Assembly (NCBI RefSeq): GCF_023973825.1
Contig: NC_090124.1
Location: 62,001 to 126,000, forward strand
Reading direction: 5' to 3'
DNA from: Plasmodium brasilianum
Lineage: Eukaryota; Apicomplexa; Aconoidasida; Haemosporida; Plasmodiidae
Length of the DNA stretch: 64,000 nt
Under the pieces are notes generated by a model, which was not told where the DNA came from, did not search any database, and worked only from the letters and a program-made list of their open reading frames with translations. Of this stretch, positions 52,601-64,000 are shown one piece after another. A program made the translations under genes and the position numbers. The first letter of the stretch is position 1. Each line of letters begins with the position of its first letter.

Positions 52601-54059
52601 CTCTATTATATTTCATTGAATTTATTTTTCTATATTACTCAATATATTCAATTATTATATAAGGAAAAAAGGATATAATACATACTAAAATGTCTTTAAA
52701 CTAAAAATAAAATATTTAAATATAACTACTTATAACTCTTTTTAAACGTACAAAAAAATTACTACTTTATGTTAACCTTTTTATTTGTTTTTTTTTTTAA
52801 TTCATTTATGTACTCATATTTTCCTTTTCAGCAACATGAATCTTTTGGAAGGAAATTTTATACATGTTGAATTTTTTGGATTCTATCCTTTTATTTCTTG
52901 CATTATATTATTCGAATTGTTGAATAAACTAATAAATATGAACAATTTCAGCACCACTTAAGAAGATTATGTCATTAAAGCATTTTAAAAATAAATAAGA
53001 CGTTTACTTGACTTACACAAAGCAACAATAAAAATAATCCTAATTTAAAAAATATATTTTTTAAACTTAGCCGCTTAATAATTTTTATAACTTTCAATGT
53101 ATAATTTAAGCAAAAATATGTTAGATGTGTGCAAACATATTAATGCCTAAAATAACTACTACTATGTATTTATTATTTTTTTATTATTTCCCCCCCTTTT
53201 TCTGGATACTTCTATTATTACCAGCATTACAAGTTATTTTAATAAGGATAATATGTCCTCATGCTTTAGGTGAACGTTTAATAATTTTCTATTTATTTTA
53301 ATAATAGCAATTGATATTGAACAAAATTTCTATACGTAACTTATACATAATGATCTAGTAATTTTATTTTTATTTTATCCACTTTGACACCCAAGCTAAA
53401 AGCATAATATGCAAATACATCTAGTAAAAAGATAAACATGCTATTTCTTGTTTTTATTCTTTTTGGAAACATTTTATTTCTTGAAATCCTTGGTTACAGA
53501 TACTAGAAAATCCTTTTTTTTTAACACGTAATAAATTCAATTTTACTTAAATTATTTTATTTAAAACTTCTATTGAAATATTTTTTTAAAAGGAACTTTT
53601 TTAATTTTTTGTGTTTCATTATTATTTATAATAATTTTCAATTAAAAAAATGCATTTCATTTAAAATTTTACAATACTTAACGTGATAGATAAATAAATA
53701 AATAAATAAATATATATATGTATATACAATTACAATTGATTATTGGATAATAAAGAATAATAATTTAAAGAAAAATTATTTTCAAACTAATTATTTAGCA
53801 ACGATAAAGATATTTCTTATTACAAGAAAAATAAGCATGCTTTTACCTTTTATTAATTTTTATTCTTTTTCCTTTCTAATATGTGTTTTAAAATTCACTG
53901 ATCAGATAAGATAATTATTACACATAAAATTATCTAAACTTTTTTTTCAAAATTATTTTTACATTTTAATACAATATTTTTTTCATTCCTTAATAAATAT
54001 ATTTATAAAAATTAAAATATGCACCTTAATTTTTAATCAGCACTTATTTTTAAGATATT
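49661..54059. other. AT-rich stretch without a recognised gene
   Basis: Open frames at 51182-51394 and 52013-52241 (+) are low-complexity and T-rich. Long T runs occur near 51823-51839 and 52559-52572, and an (AAAT)5 tract at 53689-53710. Around 50755-50815 a short stretch (ATAACAGGAATAT-ATCCAAT) resembles DNA at 35530-35548, the tentative tryptophan-rich remnant. Confidence 0.4.
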
Positions 54060-54810
54060 GAATACGATAATAAACCTAAATAAACCATTAGCTCTCAGAG
54101 ATCATAAGATATTAAAGGAAGAAAATGAAGTTAAAATTAAACAACGATATACAACCATATACAAAAGAATAAAATATTTATTAGATGATAATAATATTTT
54201 TCGTAATATATTAATACGTTAATACCTGAAAACAAATATTAAAAGCATTCCAGTAAATCAAAACAAGGATGAAGTTCCTCATAAAGAATTTGATAACTCG
54301 AAACCTTATTTGTAGTTTCTGTAAACATACCCCACACAATTATTGTGATAATTTTAAAAAACTTTGCCAACAATTAATTCGCTATGATATTTATAGAATA
54401 CCACATAATGAAGAAAATTCTGATAACAATTTTCCTTTAGCACATGTAGTAACATAAAACAAAGATTTCTTCTTAATTATAGATATAATGATAAATTAAA
54501 AAATAAAATAGGTACAAAAAATATTTAAACGAAATGTATTCAAAGACTGAAATTGAAATGTTACGTCTAAAGACATATGATAATAGCAGTGTCTCTCTCA
54601 GAAAATACCAAAGTGATTGTATTTATTTTTCACATTACTTGAAAAAATACAGAATTCTTTTTTCATTTTTCCTAATCATTATAATTATTTATTTATGTTT
54701 ATGATAGAAGAAATGGAAAAACTTGTTAATCTGTTTAACTTTAGAACAAGCATAATTTTATTTTACTATGATATGGAATTTAATGAACATAAAAGACCAA
54801 TTATAATTTT
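54060..54810 (+). pseudogene. decayed gene with C-terminal membrane segment, possibly an exported protein
   Basis: Coding-like sequence runs for about 250 codons through several frames. The first part reads NTIINLNKPLALRDHKILKE and RYTTIYKRIKYLLDDNNIF, a stop, then NKDEVPHKEFDNSKPYL. After a shift: CKHTPHNYCDNFKKLCQQL and RIPHNEENSDNNFPLAH. The last part reads YLNEMYSKTEIEMLRLKTYD and SLRKYQSDCIYFSHYLKKY, then a hydrophobic segment (ILFSFFLIIIIIYLCL) and two stops near 54702-54707. HKILKE has the form of a PEXEL with Lys for Arg and lies at the start, as it would in exon 2 of an exported protein, but no signal exon was found upstream. The Cys-containing middle could also be PIR-like. Several frameshifts and stops show it is not functional. 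Confidence 0.5.
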
Positions 54811-57800
54811 CAATTTGTTCAGTTCTCGTAAAAAATTTGTGTTAAATAATCAACCAAATTCGTTATTTTTTTAAATCTTCAAATTTAATTTAGTAATTTG
54901 AGCACTCCTAAAATTATATATTTAAAAGAATAAAAATATGTTTACGACCGCCATATTTGTATCACATTAATTTTATAATATTTTATGTTAAAAATTTACT
55001 TTAAAGTAATTTTATGGTCCACTTAATATAAATAAAACTATTACATAAATGTTAAACATTTATTTAAATTCCTAATTTTTTGCGAATAGTGTAAGAAAAT
55101 GTGTTTTTTAAAGTGTAACTCTTTCTTTATTTTGTATATATGGAGTCGTAAAAAAACTAATAAAAGTTTTCATTTTAATTAATATGTTAAAAATATTGTT
55201 TATATAGATGATTTATATAATGAATTTGTCTTAAAATAAATCATTATTTTTTTTTTCACTTTTATGTAAATTAAGGCTTCAATTCAATTATTAGTTATTA
55301 TTTTTATTAAATAAAATATTATTAAATGCTAATCATATATATATAAAGACCAAAACTATATAACTTTTCTCTTATTGAAAAATAATGTTTACTGCAAGAC
55401 TAAAATATTCTTCCCATTATCAAGTAATATCCCTTACGTACTTAATTCAAGCAACATTATTTTGGAATTATAAGATTATAATAAATATATTTAAATGAAA
55501 TAATTTGATATCTCCCTCAGAATAAATTAGTTTTAATTTGCATTATATTCTTTTAATGTTTTACTTAATGTATTTTATCGTACATAAATAATACACACTT
55601 TTTTAATTTGCTCTCAAGTTTTTCTCCTAATAAAATTTTACAAAACCATTAAACCATAAAGTTTAAGTTATGTATTATCACCTCATAGTGCTAATATGTA
55701 CAAAATGAAGTTATTAAACATTTATAACCATCAATTCATGAGTTCCTTATAAAGTACAAAAAGGAAATACTCAATTACAATACTATTTTAAGCTCATATT
55801 GCAAAATTTAATCATTTAATTAAAACATTAATTATACAAATATTTCATCATTCACAAAAATGAAATAATTTTTCATGTTTCATGCATTTATTATTTACAT
55901 ATAATTTTAAGTATTTCATTACATTCACTAAATATGTATACTTCTTCCTTTTTCCGTACACTTTCAAGCTAGAGGAAGTAATGCCTTTCAGTTTTACATT
56001 ATATAATTTTGCATTTAATAACAAAGTAAATATAATGTTTTCTAATAATTATATAATGATATAATACAACATTTACACTGTTAATAAAAAATCTAATTAT
56101 TATAAACTAAAATCAAACATTAAACCTTAATGCCTACGCTATACACTTTAAAATATCACTTGTTCAACAAATACGTTGGCACAGTGTGTAATTAAAATAC
56201 ACAATTCAAAATCATAAAAACAAATGATAAGAAAAAAAAAATCATTTTTACATTTGTATGATGCTGTAAAATTATACGTATTATTGTAAAAATGACACCT
56301 AAAACTTAAAATATTCATATGTCACACATAATATATTTTCATGTATTTATAAAACTCAATAAATTTCCTAAAACATAACTGTTTATCCAAAAAATTGTGA
56401 ATAACTTTCATAAGAAGCATAGAGAAAAACAAACTCTTAATTATCAGTATATTAAATGAATAATAATTAATTATCATTATGTAATACGTACTATTTATTA
56501 TGAATAATACAAAATTATATAAATTCTAATGTGTATTTTTATGCATTTCTTTTATTTTCTAAAATGTATTAATATAACTCACAATCAAAAATATGTAACT
56601 GGTACAACACTTTTTACCTCAGCATTCATTTTTCATCATGTAGTTTTCTATTTATTAACCATTTAATAAATTATATTAAATAATCATACATTTTCTAAAA
56701 AATACACGGCACTTCACGGAAAATATATCAGTACTTAATTTTTTTGCATTTATTATTTAAATTAATAAATAAATATATATATGTACACGTTTGTTATGCA
56801 TACACGTTTAGCTTGAAACATGAATTATAAACATCTATTTATAACACTTTATCTTATTTTGAATATTAAATAAACATCTAAATAATGTAACTATCCTTTT
56901 TTTTGGAACAGTATAGTACTATTAAAATTCTTCGTTTAATATATATTTTATTGACACAAATAATATAATGCACTACTAGAAAAATTAAAGTTCATTGTGC
57001 TGAAATTGTTTGATAGTAATGTTCTTGTAAATATATATGAATGGAATATTTTTATTTCTATTTCTACTATGAACTATTCAATTAAGTAGTTCTCTCATCA
57101 GTTAAATAATTAAAGTAATATTAGAAAATAACTTTGAACTATTCAATTAAATAGAATATTCTTGAAGTTTATATGAAAAAAAGGTGGAAACATATAACAT
57201 GTGCATTATAAATCAATGGTGTTATTTTGCATTATTTCGTTAGAAACAACGAATTTCGTTGAAAAAATAGTATAATATACACTCCTATTTATTATTAATT
57301 TTTATATACTTCATGAAATTAACTTTTGCGAAGGTTCTGTATATTAATATTAGTAATATATTTTTTAGCCCTAACTTTTTAATTTTGTTTTTACTTCTGT
57401 AGACAAAAATAAATATTTATTATGTTGCAGAAATTTACCGATATGAGTAAATAATACAAGAATTTATTTTTAACCTTTTAATATAACTTATAGAACCCAT
57501 CTTTTTTCAAAGATAACACTGTTAAAAAAAAACTTAATTATATTTAATTACGCGTATGTTATATTAAAAATAGTGAATTTTTACTAAATAAATTTCCTTT
57601 TTCATATACTCAATTTTCTCATATATTAACTAATTTTAATATGTATTTTGAATACTCAATAATTTAAAATAAAAATTGTAAAAAATTACTCAAATCGTTC
57701 CAGCTGCTATATTGTTTTCTTTTCTTACTTTATATATTTACTTCTTTCTGTTTGTTCCGAAACAAATGCACTAGGAAAAAGGATCATTAAAATATTTGCA

Positions 57801-58869
57801 TATTTTTATTTATAATTACAATCTCTCCACATATTTGTTTGATAAATTGACGTATCTTTATTTTAGACTGTATAAATAAAAAAAAATAATAAAAAAAAAG
57901 TAAAATAAAAATATCAATTATTTTCTTTAATTATCTATCTTTGTATTTACATGACAGAGATACGTGATATTTTAAAATATATATATATATGTATGAGGAA
58001 ACTATTATATAATAATTTATTGAAATCATACTTCAGCATGTGTATATTATTAATTTGAAAATAGAGTATGTTCAAAAATTTTAACAGGACATTCTATAGC
58101 ATAAAATTTAAAATAAAACTCACAATGTACAAAAATTATGTTTATATAATGAATGCATTACTGTTTTAATTTAATTACTAATTAAACAACTTTATAGATT
58201 TTTAAGGTGTCATATTTAAAATATTATTTATTCATCAGTTTTGTAGCTTCTTTTTGACTCACGAATATGACATTATTAACTGAAGTGTTATATTATAATG
58301 ATATTGCTTTTCAATATATAAATTTATTTTATTCTATTTTATTTTACCTTTTTATGCATTTGTATTACCAATAAAACATAAGATATTTTAGTAGTAATTG
58401 TTTTTATTAATTATTAAAAAATGTTATATTCTAATGTTTTATTTTAATCAGTAATAAACAGTAAAATCTGAATCATTGTTGCAGTGAACTGCTTACTCCT
58501 TTAATTAATACCTTTAAATAAAAATAAATCTTGTAATTATTCATATTAAACATTTTGGTTAACATAATTATAAATAATTAAACATTCAATTAATATGTCC
58601 ATATTAAATAAGTTAAAAAAAAACTTAACTATTCGGCAGAGATGTTAATTAATTTCTGTCAATTAATTAATAATAAGTTATTAATTGTTCTTTATAAAAA
58701 GAAATACTGCTTCTTTGTTTTTCTTTTTTTCACATTCGAAAATATGTTTTCTATATTTCATACCCATATTTTATTGCATATAAATACATATATAATATAT
58801 ATGTATAGTATTTCTTTTATGTATGAAGAATAATTTCTCCAAAAAAGCAAAGTCTTCATTTATACAAAA
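54811..58869. other. AT-rich stretch without a recognised gene
   Basis: No gene was recognised on either strand. Short frames at 55882-56064 and 58642-58833 (+) have no partner exon or motif. Confidence 0.45.
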
Positions 58870-59046
58870 ATGCGTAAAAAACGAAAAAATAAATATCTCA
58901 ATAAAACTTTATTTTTAAAGACATTTATTACCCTTATAATTATTAATATCTATTTTATGTGTTTATTCGATCTTAGTGTTAATGAAAACACAACTACGAA
59001 AAACAATAAATTATTCAAAATGTTTATAAATTTAAAAGATTTGTAA
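58870..59046 (+). CDS. short ORF shaped like a signal-peptide first exon
   Basis: ATG 58870 opens 58 codons: a basic start (MRKKRKNKYLNK), a hydrophobic core (FLKTFITLIIINIYFMCLF), then a polar part (DLSVNENTTTKNNKLF) to TAA. The stop overlaps an excellent splice donor, GTAAGTATAA, at 59043, so the piece looks like exon 1 of a secreted or exported protein whose second exon is missing. I looked for an acceptor and coding sequence up to 60 kb and found none. It could be an orphan first exon, a small membrane protein read to the TAA, or a chance frame. Confidence 0.33.
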   Translation: MRKKRKNKYLNKTLFLKTFITLIIINIYFMCLFDLSVNENTTTKNNKLFKMFINLKDL

Positions 59047-61255
59047 GTATAATTTTAGATGTGGTTCATTATATGCCCAACAATACATAACACATATATA
59101 CTAATTAATCCACAATTAAAATATGAACAAAGGACATATTTTTAACAGTACTAAAACAATTATTTAATTACACATTTTTACTTTAAAATAATTAGACTAA
59201 TATTTTAAATAATCAACTAATTCAGAAAAAATTTTTTTTTAAGAATACACTATATAAAAGCAGAATTATAATATTTATACCATCCTTTTCTTATAAGCGG
59301 TTACCGATATAATGTGTCTATATTATTTAATGACGATAACATATACTTTATTAAAAAATGGTTATATAAAGAATCGTAATTTTACAATATTTTTTTTTAA
59401 TTTTAAAATTCTGAATAAATTAACAATATTCTGAGTATAGAAGCGCATAAATAATAAAAAAAATATATTCCGTTTAAATAAATGACAAAAAAATATAACC
59501 ATATTTATATTGGACAAAAATCAATATATTTTTTATTTTAAACGTTTATATTTTACATTAACATTATATATTTATTTCCTGGAAAAAATGCATCCAAATA
59601 TATATTTAATCTATTATTGTTACGAATATTTTTTCATCATATATACATAATTTTAACAAAATAAATAAAAAAAATTTCTACTAAAAATAATTATGAGTAT
59701 GGTATGATCAAGATGAAAGTAATAAAAAACATTAAAAATAAAAAAAAACACAATTCAAAATACCAACACTATTAATATTATATGCGTAAACATGCACATT
59801 TTACTTTTTTTAATATTAAAGAGTAAAACTTTTATTACAAATATTTTTACAATATAGTATTTATTTTTTAAAATGATTAAATGATTAAATCCGATGAAAA
59901 AAAATTCAAAAACTTTTGAAAAAGAAAACGAAGTAAAATTATATATAAATGTTTTTTATTATATTTTTTATATTAAAAATTTTTTTTTATTAAAAAATTA
60001 AAATTATTTTATGTAACTTTCATGCATTATTTATTCAGTTAAAATCGTTATTTTTTCTTTTTACTTACATATCTTTATTATATTTATATTCATAATAAAG
60101 CATTTAAATGTACTATTTTTCTTTTACCTTTATATATTTATATTTCCATTCATTAAAACTACTTGAGGAATAGGAAATTTTTCCAAAAAAAAAAATTTAT
60201 TTTTTGCTACTACAATTTCTGTTGCAAGTAATTTTTTCTATAATACATTTTTTTTTATTTTGTTTATTTCATATGTAAATACATAAAGCATGAACATTTA
60301 TTTTAATGTAACACCACATTTATTTATAGTATATAAATTATGTTAATAAAAATAAAACTTTAAAATTTTTGTTATAAAAAAGATGTTATACCATATTAAA
60401 ATATAAGTAAATAGGGGGCAATAAATAATATTTTATCTTAAATATTTATTATTTTTACTGTATTGTGATAACCTGCATGTAAACTAATTTATACATTATT
60501 TATGCAGTAATATTTTCTAGTATATTTCATTTTTTTCTCTAGTTTTATAGCTTTTTAACAAATAAAATTTTAAAAAGCAGTTGTTTATTGTATAATAATA
60601 TATATATTTGTTTACTTAAATATAACAGAATATATATAATTCTACGTAATTTTTTATTTTATTTAAATTCTAATGAAAATAAATTTTAAAATAAGATTCC
60701 GCTCTCTATTTACATTAATTTATTAATAAATAAATGTATTATGTACATATATATTTATTTTTTTTCTTAATTTTAACCTAGTTTTATATATAATTGCGAA
60801 CAACGATATAAAAAAAATTAATTTTATACTTAAGATGATAGTATTTACTACTACGCAATATTTTTGTTTTTTTTCAAATATGTAATTTCCTGAATTAACA
60901 AATTTTAGTTGATTTATACATAATTTTAATACTTTAAATATTATTAAATTAAAATGGAACACTGATAAATTAATGATATTATTTATTTATATGTATTTTT
61001 AGTTATATATATTACTTTTATATTTTTAATGTATTTTTCTTATTTTCCTTTTTCTTTTTTTTTTTTTTTTTTAATTTTCTAAGTTATAATATTTTATTGT
61101 ATTAAATAAAAAGTGTAAAGCAAAACAAAATATTTTACTATTCTAGAAATAAAAAAAAAAAAACGATTAAAAAAGAACAGCATATACTATATATTATTGA
61201 GGAAATTTTAATAGTCAGGGACTTTTTTATTATAAAAGATTTAGTAAATTTCAAG
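59047..61255. other. AT-rich 5' flank of the last exported-protein gene
   Basis: No gene was recognised. The minus frame 60723-60962 is unsupported. A T run near 61057-61072 and an A run near 61151-61163 precede the gene, and promoter elements must lie here. Confidence 0.4.
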
Positions 61256-62567
61256 ATGTTCTTAACGAAAAAAAAGATAACAAAGTTCCCTTTTGTTAAA
61301 CTTTTATCATGTATCATTTTAATATGGATATTCCAATATTCAAATAAGGTAAAAAAAACTATAATTATATATTTGAATTTTTTTCTTCTTTGTTATTTTA
61401 TATTTGTATCATAACGTGGAAAATTTATTAATAATTATTATAAATATGTTTTTATAAATGCGAAATATTTATTCTAATTATTAGAGTAACTTTGGTAAAT
61501 CATGGGACAGAAATATCAACAGAAATAATGCAGTAGACATAATTATAAGAAGATAATTGAGGGAGCGGGTACCAATGCCCCAGATGTATAATGTATATAC
61601 AAGTGAAAGTTCAATTAACTCAGTGAATGATGAATATAATAATTATGATAATAATGATGAATATTATTATGATGATAATAATGATGAATATTATTATGAT
61701 GATAATAATGATGAATGTTATTATTATGATGATGAATATCCTGCTTCCGTGGCAAAATTATCATCAGAAGATGAAGCTTATTTTAATAAATTAATAGATA
61801 AATATATAAGAAATGAAAAATATCCAGGGAATCGTGTTGAAGTGAAGTATGTTCAGGACATTCCTAAACCGCCTAATAAATTTATATATGAAGAAGAAAT
61901 GGAACAACCAATTGATAAATCATCAAATCATAATAATTATCAAAAACCACTCAATAAATTACAAAATGTTGGTGATCGTTATAATAGTCATTATGATTCA
62001 TTAGAATCTGATGATGATCTTTCTGAAATTTTCGTTGATTCGTCAAAATATGCTAGTCATTATAAAGAACAATCCGGTTTATCAGAATCTGAAAATGATT
62101 ACTATAAAAAGCAACCTGATTCATCTAAGCATCATAATTATAGAAGTCAAGCTGTTACAGATAAGTCTACTAAAAGTTCTAGAACTTTTTCAAATATGAA
62201 CGAAAGAAAAAGACAAAATAAGCGTGGTAAGAAGAAACGAAAAGGAATAATAAAAAAAGTTTTATACCCATTGACAAATTTTGTGAAAAAAACAGATGCT
62301 ATATATGAATCAGAGTTATTAAAAACATTAATGGCTAATGTTGTTAATAAGAATTCAAAGAAGAAAAGAGGATTTAATAAAAAAATTGTTGACGGATTAA
62401 CAATCACATCTCCAGTTTTAGCAATGAGTATATTTTTATTATTATTTGCTTTACAAAATGTAACTCCTGGTATTGTTATATCCGTCTTCTTTGTTGTTTT
62501 AGCATTATATTATGTATTCCATAAATACAAAAAATGCAAACACTTGTGTAAAGTTTACGGAAAATAA
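61256..62567 (+). pseudogene. exported-protein gene with a TAA stop inside its PEXEL
   Basis: Exon 1 (61256-61348, 31 codons) starts MFLTKKKITK, has the core LLSCIILIWIF and ends at donor GTAAAAA. The 136-bp intron ends TAATTATTAG, giving exon 2 at 61485-62567 in phase 0. Codons 54-58 read R-stop-L-R-E: the TAA at 61554-61556 sits at the free second position of an otherwise canonical RxLxE export motif. Downstream the frame is open for 336 codons. It has a 27-bp tandem repeat coding for Asp/Asn/Glu/Tyr, an acidic-polar middle, a basic patch (KRGKKKRKGIIKK), TDAIYESELLKTL and two hydrophobic segments before a basic Cys-containing end. The end layout matches the 10107 gene. With the stop read as a stop, only a 54-residue signal fragment is made. 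A lost allele, stop readthrough and sequence error are all possible; a splice avoiding the stop would remove the motif. Confidence 0.8.
61656..61735 (+). repeat. 27-bp coding tandem repeat, about three units
   Basis: GATGAA starts recur at 61656, 61683 and 61710, exactly 27 bases apart. The first two units are nearly identical and the third is altered (GAATGTTATTATTAT). Each unit encodes nine residues of the form DEYYYDDNN. This keeps the frame and makes an acidic Tyr-rich stretch just after the export-motif region. Confidence 0.85.
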
Positions 62568-63389
62568 AATAATATTAAGAAAATTTCAGAATATGGATAT
62601 TATCCTGGGTCATTATCTAAAAAGCGACAGATACAATACAGTAATTCTTTAATGTTTAAAATTTTATATATACAAAAGAAAAAATATATATGTGTATATG
62701 TATTATTTACATTTACAATGTGGCTAACATTTAAAAAAAAAAAAAAAAAACTTTTAATATAATTTTTTATTCTCCGTATTTTAGAAGTTCTTTTATAATT
62801 TAATTAATTATAAAGTTATTAACTGAATCATTTATTTAAAAGAGTTTGTATTACTTTAAAAGATTCCCTTTGTTCTTTTTTTTTTTTTTTTTGTTTAAAA
62901 ATTAATAATATTTTTTGGTTTTTCAATTCATCTAGGAATGTTCAGTTGAGATATATTCATTAAATTTTATATTATTCTTTAAAACAATGTATCAAAACTT
63001 TTGTAGAGTATGTTTTATAACATATATCAACTATTAATTCAAATTTATTATTATTTCTGTTAAATAAAAAAAAATTAATTATTCAGGCATTCTTGATGTT
63101 TATTAAAAACAAATTTAAGAACTATTTTTTGTATTATAATTTTATGTCTACAGAAATAAATTATACTCTGATACAACGATTATTATTTCGTGTATTGTTG
63201 TCTTATATGAATTTCATTTTTTTTAAATGTTAATAAAATATCTCAGAAAATATTTTAATATGCCTTTTTTTTCAATTATCATTTCTTCATGGGTAATCTC
63301 TTTTAGTAGTAAGTTATGCGATTTCTGATAAAATGTTCTATATCCTTATTTATATAATTACATTATTTCTATAATATTCCTATTTATAG
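62568..63389. other. AT-rich 3' flank
   Basis: Downstream of the 61256 gene. It contains an A run (about 62733-62750) and a T run (about 62879-62892). No gene was seen. Confidence 0.45.
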
Positions 63390-63623
63390 AAATCTTTACA
63401 ATTCTCTAATTTTGTATTTATTTTATATATTCCATATTTCTATGTGTTTATATTTTCAATTCACTTACTTGCTTGTAGTTATGAGGGTAGTCAAACTAGA
63501 ATTAAAGGAGCTCACAAAAGAACAAAATTATTAGAAAATGATAATATAATGTCTACTTGCATTACCATCCAAATCTTATTTACATTTCATGAAGCAATAT
63601 CTGTTAGTCCTCTCCTTTTATAA
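63390..63623 (+). pseudogene. possible fragment of a secreted or exported protein
   Basis: A 78-codon open frame without ATG, bounded by TAG (63387-63389) and TAA (63621-63623). It begins with a hydrophobic stretch (FVFILYIPYFYVFIFSIHLL) followed by ACSYEGSQTRIKGAHKRTK and LLENDNIMST, the order of a signal core and a basic export-motif region. TACTTGCTTGTAG inside it could also be a splice acceptor. Less biased residues (Gly, Gln, His, Arg) favour coding origin, but there is no start and nothing follows, so it may be chance. Confidence 0.27.
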
Positions 63624-63634
63624 TATAAATATAA

Positions 63635-63638
<4 letters not shown>

Positions 63639-63672
<34 letters not shown>
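63639..63672. repeat. (AT)17 microsatellite
   Basis: Seventeen uninterrupted AT units, among the longest dinucleotide runs in the window, just after the tentative fragment at 63390-63623. Confidence 0.9.
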
Positions 63673-63675
<3 letters not shown>

Positions 63676-64000
63676 AGGACGAATATTAGCTATAATTCAT
63701 TTAAGATTATGAAGAACATAAAAATTAAAAAAAACAAAAAATAACAATAACACACAACTAATATATACTTATTTCCCCTCTTTTTATGGGTTCCTCAACG
63801 TATATTATGCAAGCTAATTGACTCTCATAAAATTTCGGACTATAAACAAATTTGTATAATAACGTATATCATAAAAATTGTTATAGTCATATTTTTAAAG
63901 TTAAGATATATAACATTCTTAAAGTGTAAATGTACATATATATTTTATGCTTATAAATGTCCCCCAAGTTTAAGCATAAGTTAAAGTGATATAATTACAT
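63673..64000. other. AT-rich end of window
   Basis: No coding signal and no telomere-type repeat was seen at this edge. Confidence 0.5.

Noticed and set aside
62147..62407. 86-codon minus-strand ORF
   Set aside because: Antisense of exon 2 of the 61256 gene.
1..64000. CRISPR arrays, bacterial insertion sequences, tRNA or rRNA genes, telomere repeats
   Set aside because: I looked for regularly spaced repeats, terminal inverted repeats with a transposase, tRNA-like folds and TTTAGGG-type arrays and saw none; the organism is a eukaryote.

Overview
This window looks like a subtelomeric piece of a Plasmodium chromosome. The non-coding DNA is extremely AT-rich and full of homopolymers and (TA)n runs. 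The few genes have the layout typical of malaria multigene families: a short first exon ending in a hydrophobic signal sequence, a 110-150 bp intron with GT...AG ends, then a long exon. One gene has the three-exon plan of pir genes. The style fits a non-falciparum species of the ovale/malariae/vivax kind. I cannot fix the species, and I see no telomere repeat that would orient the piece.

Layout. At 0.7-1.5 kb lies a decayed exported-protein gene (+). At 3.9-6.1 kb is a large decayed gene (-). An intact exported-protein gene sits at 10.1-11.0 kb (+), and a second, with a canonical PEXEL, at 14.9-15.9 kb (-). Decayed pir genes lie at 22.0-23.5 and 27.2-28.5 kb (both +). A nearly complete pir gene at 43.1-44.8 kb (-) has an extra base near its 5' end. 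Further remnants occur at 35.5, 37.5-38.1, 39.6-39.9, 45.2-45.7 and 54.0-54.8 kb. At 61.3-62.6 kb (+) a third exported-protein gene is complete except for a TAA exactly inside its PEXEL motif. The rest, well over 80 percent, is AT-rich sequence in which I see no gene.

The products of the readable genes would act together at the infected red cell. PEXEL proteins are cut in the parasite ER and exported to the host cell. PIR proteins are a variant family with a C-terminal membrane segment. The striking theme is decay: only two genes are fully open, while about ten others show point stops, one-base shifts or loss of an exon, several with splice signals still readable. This is the birth-and-death pattern expected of a subtelomere. 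Two nonsense codons fall in the export motif of two genes of the same general architecture. All product calls rest on motif reading by eye; none was searched against a database.
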